A stretch of DNA of 64,000 nt from Streptomyces sp. NBC_01551 (lineage in GTDB: Bacteria; Actinomycetota; Actinomycetes; Streptomycetales; Streptomycetaceae): the NCBI RefSeq assembly GCF_026339935.1, contig NZ_JAPEPX010000001.1:4645501-4709500 (forward strand). The letters are read 5' to 3'. This document shows positions 44,099 to 54,845 of this stretch, piece by piece. The notes below the pieces were generated by a model. The model saw nothing but the letters and a program-made list of their open reading frames with translations. It had not been told where the DNA came from and searched no databases. The translations under genes were made by a program, and so were the position numbers. Position 1 is the first letter of the stretch, and each line of letters opens with the position of its first letter.

Positions 44099-44801
44099 GC
44101 TCCCGGAACCACTTCGCGAGGAACGCCAGCAGGAACAGCCCGGCGACCGCGCCCAGTCCCACGTACGCCCAGCGGAACAGCTCCCCGCCGCCGAGCAGCA
44201 GGAACACCAGGCAGAACACCCCGTAGTCCACGGGCAGCAACGCCACCGCGCGCACCGTCGACGGCGCGGCGGCGGGGCTCCCGGGCGCGGGCTTCGGCTT
44301 CAGCTTCTCGGTCAGCAGCCCCCCGAAGAAGGTGACGACCGAGGCGAACTGGAACCCCAGCGGCACCAGCAGCCAGCCGTCGCCCCCGGTCCCGTACGCG
44401 TCCGGGAAGCGGTAGAAGGCGATCAGCACGCAGGTGTGCAGCGCGGTCAGCTTGGCGCAGTCCACGACGTGGTCGAGCCACTCGCCGGCCGCGCTCCCAC
44501 CCCCGCGCAGCCGGGCCAGCTGCCCGTCCGCGGAGTCGAAGGCGAACCCGACCGCGAGCGCGGCCCATACGGCGACCCCCAGCCCCCACGAGGGCGCGGC
44601 GAGCGCGACGGCGGCGACGGCGGCGAAGCTGAACAGGGCGCTGACCAGCGTCACCTGATTTGGGGTCAGCCCGAGCGCGTACGACCCGGCGGCCAGGTAC
44701 CGCCCGGCGGGCCGGTTGGCGAACCGCGAGTAGAGCGACACGCCCTTCGCCGACTTCTGCGCCCCGCGCAGCTCCCGCAGAGCGGTCCCGAAGCTCGCCA
44801 T
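44079..44801 (-). CDS. CDP-alcohol phosphatidyltransferase family protein
   Basis: A 240-residue membrane enzyme with about six transmembrane helices and the complete signature D-G-x2-A-R-x8-G-x3-D-x3-D (DGQLARLRGGGSAAGEWLDHVVD region, about residues 91-112). It transfers a phosphoalcohol or phosphatidyl group from a CDP-activated donor. The start is the ATG at 44801. It overlaps the convergent cytidylyltransferase gene by 20 bases. An N-terminal cytoplasmic helix (KSAKGVSLYSRFANRPAGR) precedes the first membrane segment, as in the inositol-phosphate type of the family. The exact product is unknown. Confidence 0.9.
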   Translation of the reverse strand: MASFGTALRELRGAQKSAKGVSLYSRFANRPAGRYLAAGSYALGLTPNQVTLVSALFSFAAVAAVALAAPSWGLGVAVWAALAVGFAFDSADGQLARLRGGGSAAGEWLDHVVDCAKLTALHTCVLIAFYRFPDAYGTGGDGWLLVPLGFQFASVVTFFGGLLTEKLKPKPAPGSPAAAPSTVRAVALLPVDYGVFCLVFLLLGGGELFRWAYVGLGAVAGLFLLAFLAKWFRELSAVPR

Positions 44802-44859
44802 CTACGCATGCCCCCTTGAACGTGTGTGCGTGTGAACGTGTGTGCGCAAGAAGGCCACA

Positions 44860-46062
44860 TCATCGCAGCACGAACGAAGGCTTCCGCTCCGGATCCACCA
44901 CCCTGACGTCCGCAAGCAGCAGTACGGACAGATTCGCGGCGGCGGTGAGCACGGCCGCCACCAGCAGCGGGGCCGCCGTCCCGGTGACGGCGGCGAGCGG
45001 CGCGGCCACCGCCAGCCCCAGCGGGCGGGCCGCGAACGAGATCAGGGTGTCGAAGGAGCCCACCCGCCCCAGGGTCTCCAGCGGGATCCGGCGCTGGATC
45101 TCCGTCTCCCACAGGGGACTCAGCACCCCCACGCCGAACATGGCGGCGCAGAAGGCGACCGCCGTCACGGCCAGCGGCAGCCGCAGCGCGAACGCGGTGA
45201 GCGGCAGGGCCTGGAGGGAGGAGGCCACGGCCACCCCGACCAGCGGCCGCCGCACGGGCAGCCGCCCCGCCGCCCAGACCCCCACGACCAGCCCGGTGGT
45301 GCCCACTTGGGCGACGACCACCCAGGCGCCCGCCCCGCCCAGGCTCTCCACCGCGATCAGCGGGCCGAGGGTGAGCAGCAGCCCGGCCGCGAGATGCCAG
45401 ACGCCGTGGGCGAGCACGTTGGCCAGGAACCACGGGTGCCGCCGGGTCTCCACCCAGCCTGCCCGCAGCTCGGAGCCGAACCCGGCGCGCGCGGCGGTGC
45501 GCGGGGGCGGCGGCGTGCGCACCCCGCCGAGGGTGAGCGCGGAGCAGACGAACAGCGCGCCGGTCAGCAGCGAGGACCAGCCGGCCCCGACGGCCAGCAC
45601 CACCCCGCCCGCGGCGGCGGGCCCGGCCAGCTGGGCGATCCCGCCCGCCACTCCGAGCCGGGCGTTGACCCGCAGCCGGACCGCGTCGGGGACCGCGGCG
45701 GCGACCAGCGTCCGGGCCGAGGGATTGCCGAAGGCCACGGCGGCCCCGGTCAGGGCGGCGAGCGCCGCGAGCGCGGGGATCCGTACGGGCCCGGCCAGCA
45801 GCACCGCGCCGGTGCCCAGTTGCGCGGCGGCCCGGACGAGGTCGGAGGCGAGCACCACCCGGCGGGCCGGGTAGCGGTCGGCGGCCACGCCCGCGAGGGG
45901 CAGCAGGAGCACCATCGGGAGCATCTCGGCGGCGAGTACCAGCCCCAGGTCCGCGGCCGAACCGGTGCGGACCACCGCGAGGGTGAGGGTGGTGGGGACC
46001 AGGGCCGAGGCGAAGGAGGCGAAGGTGCGGCCGGTGAGCAGCCGCCAGATCGTCGGGGTCAT
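44860..46062 (-). CDS. MFS transporter (probable efflux), MarR-controlled
   Basis: A 400-residue major facilitator protein with 10-12 hydrophobic helices, related to the macrolide-efflux/enterobactin-exporter-like MFS group (PLAGVAADRYPARRVVLASD is motif A). I chose the ATG at 46062: a promoter with TTGACG and TATCGT, 18 bases apart, places the transcription start within a base or two of it. The alternative ATG at 46092 lies inside the operator. The divergent marR gene 73 bases away is very probably its repressor. The substrate is unknown; the design suggests an exporter induced by a toxic compound. Confidence 0.88.
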   Translation of the reverse strand: MTPTIWRLLTGRTFASFASALVPTTLTLAVVRTGSAADLGLVLAAEMLPMVLLLPLAGVAADRYPARRVVLASDLVRAAAQLGTGAVLLAGPVRIPALAALAALTGAAVAFGNPSARTLVAAAVPDAVRLRVNARLGVAGGIAQLAGPAAAGGVVLAVGAGWSSLLTGALFVCSALTLGGVRTPPPPRTAARAGFGSELRAGWVETRRHPWFLANVLAHGVWHLAAGLLLTLGPLIAVESLGGAGAWVVVAQVGTTGLVVGVWAAGRLPVRRPLVGVAVASSLQALPLTAFALRLPLAVTAVAFCAAMFGVGVLSPLWETEIQRRIPLETLGRVGSFDTLISFAARPLGLAVAAPLAAVTGTAAPLLVAAVLTAAANLSVLLLADVRVVDPERKPSFVLR

Positions 46063-46069
46063 GCCAGGG

Positions 46070-46105
46070 ACGATATTTCGCCAGCGAATCATTCGTCAAC
46101 GAAAT
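46070..46105. promoter_or_regulatory. MarR operator and leaderless promoter of the MFS exporter
   Basis: An imperfect inverted repeat of 31 bp (46075-46105; arms begin ATTTCG and end CGAAAT, 10 of 14 positions paired, spacer TCA) overlaps a minus-strand promoter. The -35 TTGACG is at 46099-46094 and the -10 TATCGT at 46075-46070, 18 bases apart. Binding would block the promoter; transcription would begin at or next to the ATG at 46062. Confidence 0.6.
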
Positions 46106-46134
46106 GCTTCAGCCCGGGTGCGATACTTCCGCCC

Positions 46135-46647
46135 ATGGAGAAGGAGCGAACCGAGGATTCCGTCGACCGGCACATCGCCCGCTGGACCGGCAAGGTTCCC
46201 TTCGACGCGCCCACGGAGGCGGTCATCACCCGCATCCAGCTGCTCGCCAAGCACGTGAAGGCCGGCAAGGAACGGGCCCTGGCCGAGACCGGCCTCCAGG
46301 AGTTCGAGTTCGAGACCCTGCACCGGGTCGCCTCCCGGGGCGCACCCTGGCGGGCCCCCTCGGCGGAACTCGCCGCCGAACTGCTGCTCTCCCCGGCCGG
46401 GATGACGGGCCGGCTCGACACCCTGGAGAAGTCCGGGCTGATCCGGCGGCTGCGCGCGGCCGGCGACCGCCGCCGGGTCGAGGTCGAGCTCACCGACGAG
46501 GGCCACCGGCGCTGGACCGAGGCCATGCGCTGGCGCGGCATCGCCGAGGCGGAACTGATCGCACCCCTCGACGACACCGACCGCGCCGACCTCGCCGCCC
46601 TCCTCAAGCGCATGCTGCTCCAGGCCGAGACCCCGCCGGGCCGCTGA
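46135..46647 (+). CDS. MarR-family transcriptional repressor
   Basis: A 170-residue winged-helix regulator. The central DNA-binding part contains SAELAAELLLSPAGMTGRLDTLEKSGLIRRL, then the wing GDRRRVEVELTDEG; helices on either side form the dimer. The N-terminal arm is slightly longer than usual (about 45 residues). The start is the ATG at 46135. The operator sits between it and the divergent exporter gene, and also close to its own start, so it probably represses both and is released by a small-molecule ligand. Confidence 0.92.
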   Translation: MEKERTEDSVDRHIARWTGKVPFDAPTEAVITRIQLLAKHVKAGKERALAETGLQEFEFETLHRVASRGAPWRAPSAELAAELLLSPAGMTGRLDTLEKSGLIRRLRAAGDRRRVEVELTDEGHRRWTEAMRWRGIAEAELIAPLDDTDRADLAALLKRMLLQAETPPGR

Positions 46648-46690
46648 GCCCGGCGTCACCGTCGGCCCGGCGCCGCCGTCGGCCCAGGAC

Positions 46691-49144
<2,454 letters not shown>

Positions 49145-49323
49145 TGCCCGCCTCCACGGCTCCTGGGTACCGGCGGGGGTGGGGAATGCGGCCCTGGCGT
49201 CCCGGCCAGGGCCCGCCCCCGTCTGGTCCTTCCCACTGTTCTGCCCGGACAGTTCTGCCCGGAACGTGTGGCGCGCTCACGTTTCCCCCGGAGGGCCCCG
49301 GTCGTTGGAGGGACGTGACTCTT

Positions 49324-50544
49324 GTGACGAGGCGGGGATGGGCGGGCCTGGCCGCCGTGGCGGCGTGGGCGGGCCTCCTGGGCGGCCTGGCCGGATGCAC
49401 CGAGGGCGGCGGCTCCCCGGTGGAGATCCAGCTGCCGGGCAAACCCCGCTCGCCGGACGAGGCCATCCGGATCACCCCGGACGACAACGCCAAGGGGGTG
49501 CCGGCCGAGGGCCCGCTGAGCGTCTCGGTGCCCGAGGGCCGGCTGGAGCGGGTCGTGGTGACCAAGGTGGAGGACGCCCAGCAGGAACAGGTTTCCGGCT
49601 CCATCGCCGAGGACGGCCTCAGCTGGAGCCCCGACCAGGCCGCCGGGCGGCTCGCGCTGGCCGCCAAGTACACCGTGGACGCCGTCGCCCTCGACGGGCA
49701 CAACCGCCGCCAGGCCCGGCACACCACCTTCACCACCTTCGTCCCCGAGGACCGGTTCATCGGCTACTTCAAGCCCGAGAACCGCTCGACCGTCGGCACC
49801 GGCATGATCGTCTCCTTCAACTTCAACCAGTCCATCAAGCAGCGGGCCGACGTGGAGAAGGCCATCACCGTCACCGCCGACCCCAAGACGGAGGTCGTCG
49901 GCCACTGGTTCGGCGACCAGCGCCTCGATTTCCGGCCCCAGCGGTACTGGCAGCCCGGCACCAAGGTCACGGTGCGGGTGAACCTCCGCGATGTCGAGGG
50001 CGCACCCGGGTCGTACGGAATCCAGGACAAGACGATCACCTTCACCGTCGGCCGCTCCCAGGTCTCCACCGTGGACGCCGCCGAGCACACCATGGAGGTC
50101 CGCCGCGAGGGCGAGCTGATCTCCACCGTGCCGATCAGCGCCGGGGCGCCCAAGAACACCACGTACAACGGGAAAATGGTGGTGATGGAGCTGTTCGACG
50201 TCACCCGCATGAACGGCCAGACCGTCGGCTTCGGCGGCGAGTACGACATCCCCGACGTCCCGCACGCCATGCGGCTCACCAGCTCCGGGACCTTCCTGCA
50301 CGGCAACTACTGGGCCAGCCCCGACACCTTCGGCTCCACCAACACCAGCCACGGCTGCATCGGCCTGCGCGACGACAAGGGCGGCGGCTCGGACACCCCG
50401 GCCGGCTGGTTCTTCGACCGGACCCTGGTCGGGGACGTCGTGGAGGTCGTGAACTCGCAGGACAAGACGGTCGCCCCGAACAACGGACTGGGCGGCTGGA
50501 ACATGTCCTGGGCCGACTGGGTCGCCGGCTCGGCGCGCACGTGA
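49324..50544 (+). CDS. L,D-transpeptidase lipoprotein (first of two paralogues)
   Basis: A 406-residue cell-wall enzyme that forms 3-3 cross-links or attaches groups to diaminopimelate residues of peptidoglycan. It has a lipobox GLAGC (Cys25). Two Ig-like domains (about 45-140 and 145-245) place the YkuD catalytic domain (about 248-375) away from the membrane. The active site reads HGNYW (His326) and TSHGCIGL (His343, Cys345), all residues present. A conserved C-terminal WNMSWADW tail follows. I chose the GTG at 49324; GGAGGG lies 11 bases upstream, and a GTG at 49315 is too close to it. A paralogue lies 3 kb downstream. Confidence 0.92.
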   Translation: MTRRGWAGLAAVAAWAGLLGGLAGCTEGGGSPVEIQLPGKPRSPDEAIRITPDDNAKGVPAEGPLSVSVPEGRLERVVVTKVEDAQQEQVSGSIAEDGLSWSPDQAAGRLALAAKYTVDAVALDGHNRRQARHTTFTTFVPEDRFIGYFKPENRSTVGTGMIVSFNFNQSIKQRADVEKAITVTADPKTEVVGHWFGDQRLDFRPQRYWQPGTKVTVRVNLRDVEGAPGSYGIQDKTITFTVGRSQVSTVDAAEHTMEVRREGELISTVPISAGAPKNTTYNGKMVVMELFDVTRMNGQTVGFGGEYDIPDVPHAMRLTSSGTFLHGNYWASPDTFGSTNTSHGCIGLRDDKGGGSDTPAGWFFDRTLVGDVVEVVNSQDKTVAPNNGLGGWNMSWADWVAGSART

Positions 50545-50655
50545 GGGTGATCGCTGTGATCGGAATGCCGTAGTACGGGGTGCGCCTCCCGCACTCTCGT
50601 ACGACACTCCCGCCAGCCTGTCAGGGCACCACTCGCAGGCGACGGACGGAGTGTC

Positions 50656-53307
50656 ATGACAGCAAGGACGGCCGTGAGGACCAGGCGCGCACGCCTGGGC
50701 CTCGGCCTCGCGGTGACGGCGGCGGTACTGGCGACCGCCGCCCCCGCGCACCCGGCGTACCCCGCGACAGCGGGAGCCGGGGCGGTACGGGCCACGCTGC
50801 CCGGGGGGCTCGGCCCCTGCGTGGGCCCCGAGTGCCCCGACGACTACCTCGACCCGCACACCGGGCCGGCCCGCGGCCGGGACGCCGGTGTCAACATCTT
50901 CGTGGGCGGGGACTTCCAGGTCCGCGAGCGGGCCGCCGAGGCCGAGGGCCGGGTCGTCGTCCTCGGCTCCTTCGGCCAGGACAAGGCCGCCGGCGGCAGC
51001 CAGGTCTACAACGTCGGCATCGTCGGCGCCGGCTCCCAGGTGCAGCCGCCCCTGCGGTCCGACTTCCTGACCACCGGCGGCGGCATCTCCGTCGCCACGG
51101 GCGAGAGCCTCCTCGCCGACGGCGGAGTCGTCCGGCACGCCGGCCCCCGCTCCGGTACCGGCGCCATCAGCGCCGCCCGCGTCGTCGAGGACCCGGCCGC
51201 GGCCACCCCGTACGCGCACTTGCGCGGCCGGCTCGCCGACGCCAGCCAGTGCTACGCCCGCCCCGACGGGGCCACGCGGCCCGCGACGGGCACGGTCGCC
51301 ACCAACCGACTCGAAACCCTTTTCACGGGCGACGGCCGCTCCACCCTCCAGGTCTTCAACGTGGACGCCGACATCGCGGCCCCCGGCCGCGCCCAGCAGG
51401 GCATCCGGTTCGCGGGCATCCCGGCGAACGCCACGATCCTGGTCAACGTCCTGGGCGCGGACCGGGCCGTCGTCACGTACAGCGGCGAGCAGACCTACCG
51501 GCACCGGCTGCTGTGGAACTTCCCCGACGCCACCGACGTGGGCCTGCTCGGCACCGGCCAGTTCCAGGGCGCCGTCCTGGTCGGCAACCCGGCCTCGCGG
51601 ACCACGGTCACCCTGCCGGGCTTCAACGGCCGGTTCTTCACCACCGGCTCGCTGACCCACACCAGCTCCGCCACCGGGGGCGGCGGCCAGGAGTTCCACG
51701 CTTACCCCTTCACCGGCGACCTGCCCGCCTGCGGCCCCGCCCCGGTGACCGGCGAGCTCTCCGTCGCCAAGGTGAACGCGGCCGGCGAGGCGCTGTCCGG
51801 CGCCGGGTTCGAGCTGTGGAAGGAGACCAACGGCACCGCCGGCCTCCAGACCGACGCCGCGGGTGGCGACACGAAGGACCCCCGGAACTGCACCACCCCG
51901 GCGGACGGCATCTGCCGCCTCACCGCCACGCCCGACACGTACTACTGGCGGGAGGTCACCCCGCCGCCCGGCTACGTCCTGCCGGCGCCCGCGGTGTTCG
52001 GGCCGCTGGTGCTGACCCCGCAGAACGCCGACCAGGGCGTGCGGGTGCGGGCCGTCAACCGTCCCGCCGCGCCCGTGCGGGGCGAGGTGAGCGTCCTCAA
52101 GGCCGACAGCGGCACGGACGCCCCGCTCGCGGGCGCGGTCTTCCAGCTGTGGGAGGAGACCAACGGCATCCCCGGCCTCCAGACGAGCGGCCCCGATCCC
52201 GACACCAGCGTGGGCGCGCCCTGCACCACCCCGGCGTCGGGGGAGTGCGCGCAGACGGTGGAGGTGGGCGCCTACTACTGGCAGGAGACCGCGGCCCCGC
52301 CCGGCTACGAGCTCCCGTTGAACCCGGTGTTCGGTCCGCTGGTCCTGACCCCCGGGAACGCGGACCAGGGCGTCGCGGTCGATGCCGACAACGACCCCGT
52401 GACGAACCCGGTGTCCGGCGTGGTCTCGGTGCGCAAGACCACCCCCGAGGGCGCCCCGCTCGCGGGTGCGGTCTTCCAGCTGTGGCGTGAGACCAACGGC
52501 GTGACGGGCCTCCAGACCGGCGGGGACGGACCCGACACCAAGGTCGGCGACGACTGCGTCACCTCCCTCCCGTCGGCCACCTGCGCGCGCACGGTGCGGC
52601 CGGGCACGTACTACTGGCGCGAGATCACCGCTCCGCCCGGCCACAACCTCCCGGCGGACCCGGTGTTCGGGCCGCTGGTGCTGACCGCCGAGAACGCGGG
52701 CCAGGGCGTCTCGGTGGATGCCGTCAACACCCCGTTCAGCGGCAAGATCATCGTGATCAAGAAGGACCCGAAGACCAAGACCGCGCTGCGCGGCGCGGTG
52801 TTCGAGCTGTGGAAGGAGACCAACGGCGTCCGCGGCCTGCAGACCGAGGGCGACGACATCGACACGCAGATCGGACCCGCCTGCGAGACCAACCGGGCGG
52901 GCGTCTGTGAGTTCTGGAACCTGAGCGAGGGCTGGTACTACCTGCGCGAGGTCGAGGCGCCCGAAGGGTACCTGCTGCGCGACGACCCGGTGACCGAGCC
53001 GCTCCAGCTGGACGTCCGCACCCCGGACCACGAGCGGGTGGTGGAGCTCTTCAACAGGCCGGCCGAGGACGGCCACGGCGGCAAGGACCACGGCAAGGAT
53101 CACGGCTTGTTCCCGGGCAAGTTCCCCGGCAAGGACCACGCCAAGTTCCCCGGCAAGGACCACGGCAAGAAGGCCGCCAAGGCTCCGGCCAAGAAGGCTC
53201 CGGCCAAGAAGGTCGCGGCCAAGAAGGCGCCCGTCAAGAAGGCCCCGGCCAAGGGCGGTCACGCCAAGAAGCCCGGCAAGGCTCCCGGCAAGCACCGCAA
53301 GCCCTGA
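50656..53307 (+). CDS. Choice-of-anchor A / SpaA-repeat surface protein with Lys-rich tail
   Basis: An 883-residue secreted protein. Signal peptide about 1-38; a choice-of-anchor A domain about 76-355 (GVNIFVGGDFQVR start). Four SpaA/prealbumin-like domains follow at about 364-473, 474-585, 586-693 and 694-800. Each carries an E/Q-LW-x-ETNG segment, a Cys pair (except possibly disulfide variants) and a YYWRE-x-x-(A/P)-PPGY-like end. The last 83 residues are Lys/Gly/His/Ala-rich, with FPGKDH and KKAPAK repeats. No LPXTG sorting signal or C-terminal membrane helix is present. It is flanked by two L,D-transpeptidase lipoproteins. It is probably a wall-associated stalk or adhesin; how it is anchored is unknown. 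Confidence 0.85.
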   Translation: MTARTAVRTRRARLGLGLAVTAAVLATAAPAHPAYPATAGAGAVRATLPGGLGPCVGPECPDDYLDPHTGPARGRDAGVNIFVGGDFQVRERAAEAEGRVVVLGSFGQDKAAGGSQVYNVGIVGAGSQVQPPLRSDFLTTGGGISVATGESLLADGGVVRHAGPRSGTGAISAARVVEDPAAATPYAHLRGRLADASQCYARPDGATRPATGTVATNRLETLFTGDGRSTLQVFNVDADIAAPGRAQQGIRFAGIPANATILVNVLGADRAVVTYSGEQTYRHRLLWNFPDATDVGLLGTGQFQGAVLVGNPASRTTVTLPGFNGRFFTTGSLTHTSSATGGGGQEFHAYPFTGDLPACGPAPVTGELSVAKVNAAGEALSGAGFELWKETNGTAGLQTDAAGGDTKDPRNCTTPADGICRLTATPDTYYWREVTPPPGYVLPAPAVFGPLVLTPQNADQGVRVRAVNRPAAPVRGEVSVLKADSGTDAPLAGAVFQLWEETNGIPGLQTSGPDPDTSVGAPCTTPASGECAQTVEVGAYYWQETAAPPGYELPLNPVFGPLVLTPGNADQGVAVDADNDPVTNPVSGVVSVRKTTPEGAPLAGAVFQLWRETNGVTGLQTGGDGPDTKVGDDCVTSLPSATCARTVRPGTYYWREITAPPGHNLPADPVFGPLVLTAENAGQGVSVDAVNTPFSGKIIVIKKDPKTKTALRGAVFELWKETNGVRGLQTEGDDIDTQIGPACETNRAGVCEFWNLSEGWYYLREVEAPEGYLLRDDPVTEPLQLDVRTPDHERVVELFNRPAEDGHGGKDHGKDHGLFPGKFPGKDHAKFPGKDHGKKAAKAPAKKAPAKKVAAKKAPVKKAPAKGGHAKKPGKAPGKHRKP

Positions 53308-53327
53308 GCTCCGCCGGTCCGACCGGA

Positions 53328-53365
53328 CCTGACTGACCCGACCTGACCCGACCTGACGGACCCCG
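53328..53365. repeat. Tandem 10-bp repeat after the SpaA-repeat protein gene
   Basis: About four imperfect copies of a CCTGACCCGA-type decamer lie between the stop codon of the surface protein gene and the following hairpin. I see no function beyond slippage-generated sequence. Confidence 0.55.
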
Positions 53366-53375
53366 ATCCACCCCG

Positions 53376-53414
53376 GTGCGCCGGTGCGGTGAGCCACTCA
53401 CCGTACCGGCGCAC
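53376..53414 (+). terminator. Long hairpin terminator after the SpaA-repeat protein gene
   Basis: An 18-bp stem with one mismatch and a 3-base loop (CCA): arm 53376-53393 pairs with 53397-53414. It isolates the surface protein transcript from the second L,D-transpeptidase gene. Confidence 0.7.
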
Positions 53415-53534
53415 TGTCGTACGGTCAGTTGGGACGGAATGGTGACAAGACCGTGGCTCTTCGTGATCTGCCCGTGTGATTACCTTTTTCAAGCGCGCGA
53501 CTGTCCGCGCGCGGGGGACATGGGGAGAACAAGA

Positions 53535-54758
53535 GTGAACCTGCAGCCGATACGCGGCCGCGCCCGCACCGGCCTGCCGGCCCTTCTGCTGGGGGCGGCG
53601 CTGCTGTTCACCAGCGCGTGCAGCGGCGGCGGCAACAGCGGGGGCAGCGGCGGCGACAACGGTGGGGGCGGCGGCGGCAAGACCGGCACCGAGGCGTCCA
53701 AGGCCGTTGTCAACGTCAAGCCGGACGACGGGGCCAAGGAGGTCGCGACCAGCGGCGTCCTGAAGATATCCACCACCGGCGGAAAGCTTTCCGCTGTGAA
53801 GGTCGCCGACACCAAGGGCAACGAGGTGGAGGGCAAGCTCGCCGACGACGGCGCGAGCTGGGAGCCCGCCCGCCACCTGGCCTCCGCCACCGAGTACAAG
53901 GTGCACGCGGTCGCCAAGGACGAGGCGGGCCGCGAGTCCGCCAAGGACACCGCCTTCACGACCCTGACCCCGAAGAACACCTTCGTCGGCCACTACACGC
54001 CGGAGGAGGGCCAGACCGTCGGCGTGGGCATGCCGGTCTCCATCAACTTCACCCGGGGCATCACCAACCCCGAGGCCGTCGAGAAGGCCATCACCGTCAC
54101 GGCCGAGCCGTCCGTGCCGATCGAGGGCCACTGGTTCGGCAACGACCGCCTCGACTTCCGCCCCGAGAACTACTGGGCCGCGGGCACCAAGGTCACCGTG
54201 AAGCTCGCCCTCGACGGGGTCGAAGGCCGCCCCGGCGTCTACGGCAAGCAGACCCGTACGGTCACCTTCACCATCGGCCGCTCCCAGGTCTCCACGGTCG
54301 ACGCGACCAGCAAGCAGATGCAGGTCGTCCGCGACGGCCAGGTGCTGAAGAACCTCCCGATCACCGCGGGCGCCCCGGCCACCACCACGTACAACGGGCA
54401 GATGGTCATCAGCGAGAAGTACAAGGTGACCCGGATGAACGGCGCGACCGTCGGCTTCGGCGGCGAGTACGACATCTCCGACGTCCCGCACGCGATGCGC
54501 CTGTCGAACTCGGGCACCTTCGTCCACGGCAACTACTGGGCCTCGGCCAGTACCTTCGGCTCGGAGAACGTCAGCCACGGCTGCGTCGGCCTGAAGGACG
54601 TCCGCGGCGCCGGTGACGGCAACCAGCCCGCCGCGTGGTTCTTCAACGAGTCCCTGATCGGCGACGTCGTCATCGTGAAGAACTCCAAGGACAAGCAGAT
54701 CGCCCCGGACAACGGCCTCAACGGCTGGAACATGTCCTGGGCGGAGTGGACCAAGTAG
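53535..54758 (+). CDS. L,D-transpeptidase lipoprotein (second paralogue)
   Basis: A 407-residue paralogue of the enzyme at 49324-50544, with the same order: lipobox FTSAC (Cys29), a Gly/Ser-rich spacer (30-50), two Ig-like domains, and a YkuD domain with HGNYW (His331) and VSHGCVGL (His348, Cys350). It ends in the same WNMSWAEW tail. Long identical stretches such as NGATVGFGGEYDISDVPHAM differ at only a few positions from the first copy. I chose the GTG at 53535 after GGGGAG; an ATG at 53520 is an alternative. The enzyme would remodel peptidoglycan outside the membrane. It has its own transcript, ending at 54778-54817. Confidence 0.92.
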   Translation: MNLQPIRGRARTGLPALLLGAALLFTSACSGGGNSGGSGGDNGGGGGGKTGTEASKAVVNVKPDDGAKEVATSGVLKISTTGGKLSAVKVADTKGNEVEGKLADDGASWEPARHLASATEYKVHAVAKDEAGRESAKDTAFTTLTPKNTFVGHYTPEEGQTVGVGMPVSINFTRGITNPEAVEKAITVTAEPSVPIEGHWFGNDRLDFRPENYWAAGTKVTVKLALDGVEGRPGVYGKQTRTVTFTIGRSQVSTVDATSKQMQVVRDGQVLKNLPITAGAPATTTYNGQMVISEKYKVTRMNGATVGFGGEYDISDVPHAMRLSNSGTFVHGNYWASASTFGSENVSHGCVGLKDVRGAGDGNQPAAWFFNESLIGDVVIVKNSKDKQIAPDNGLNGWNMSWAEWTK

Positions 54759-54777
54759 TCCCCTCCCGCACACCGCG

Positions 54778-54817
54778 AAGGCGGCCCGGCGCTGTGACCG
54801 ACAGCACCGGGCCGCCT
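54778..54817 (+). terminator. Hairpin terminator after the second L,D-transpeptidase gene
   Basis: A long stem with arms beginning AAGGCGGCCCGG and ending CCGGGCCGCCTT, extended by an inner CTGT/ACAG pair. It starts 20 bases after the stop codon. Confidence 0.8.
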
Positions 54818-54845
54818 TGCGTTAACCGGCGCTAACCTTCCCCGT

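Noticed and set aside
28041..44801. Biosynthetic gene cluster for a polyketide or peptide
   Set aside because: No PKS, NRPS, terpene or RiPP enzyme is present; all enzymes fit polysaccharide assembly.
52900..53307. Sortase (LPXTG) anchor at the end of the SpaA-repeat protein
   Set aside because: No LPXTG/LAXTG motif, hydrophobic helix or sortase gene is present; the end is a Lys-rich tail.
53376..53534. Longer N-terminus of the second L,D-transpeptidase
   Set aside because: The extra frame overlaps the terminator hairpin, lacks a ribosome binding site, and would bury the lipobox inside the protein.
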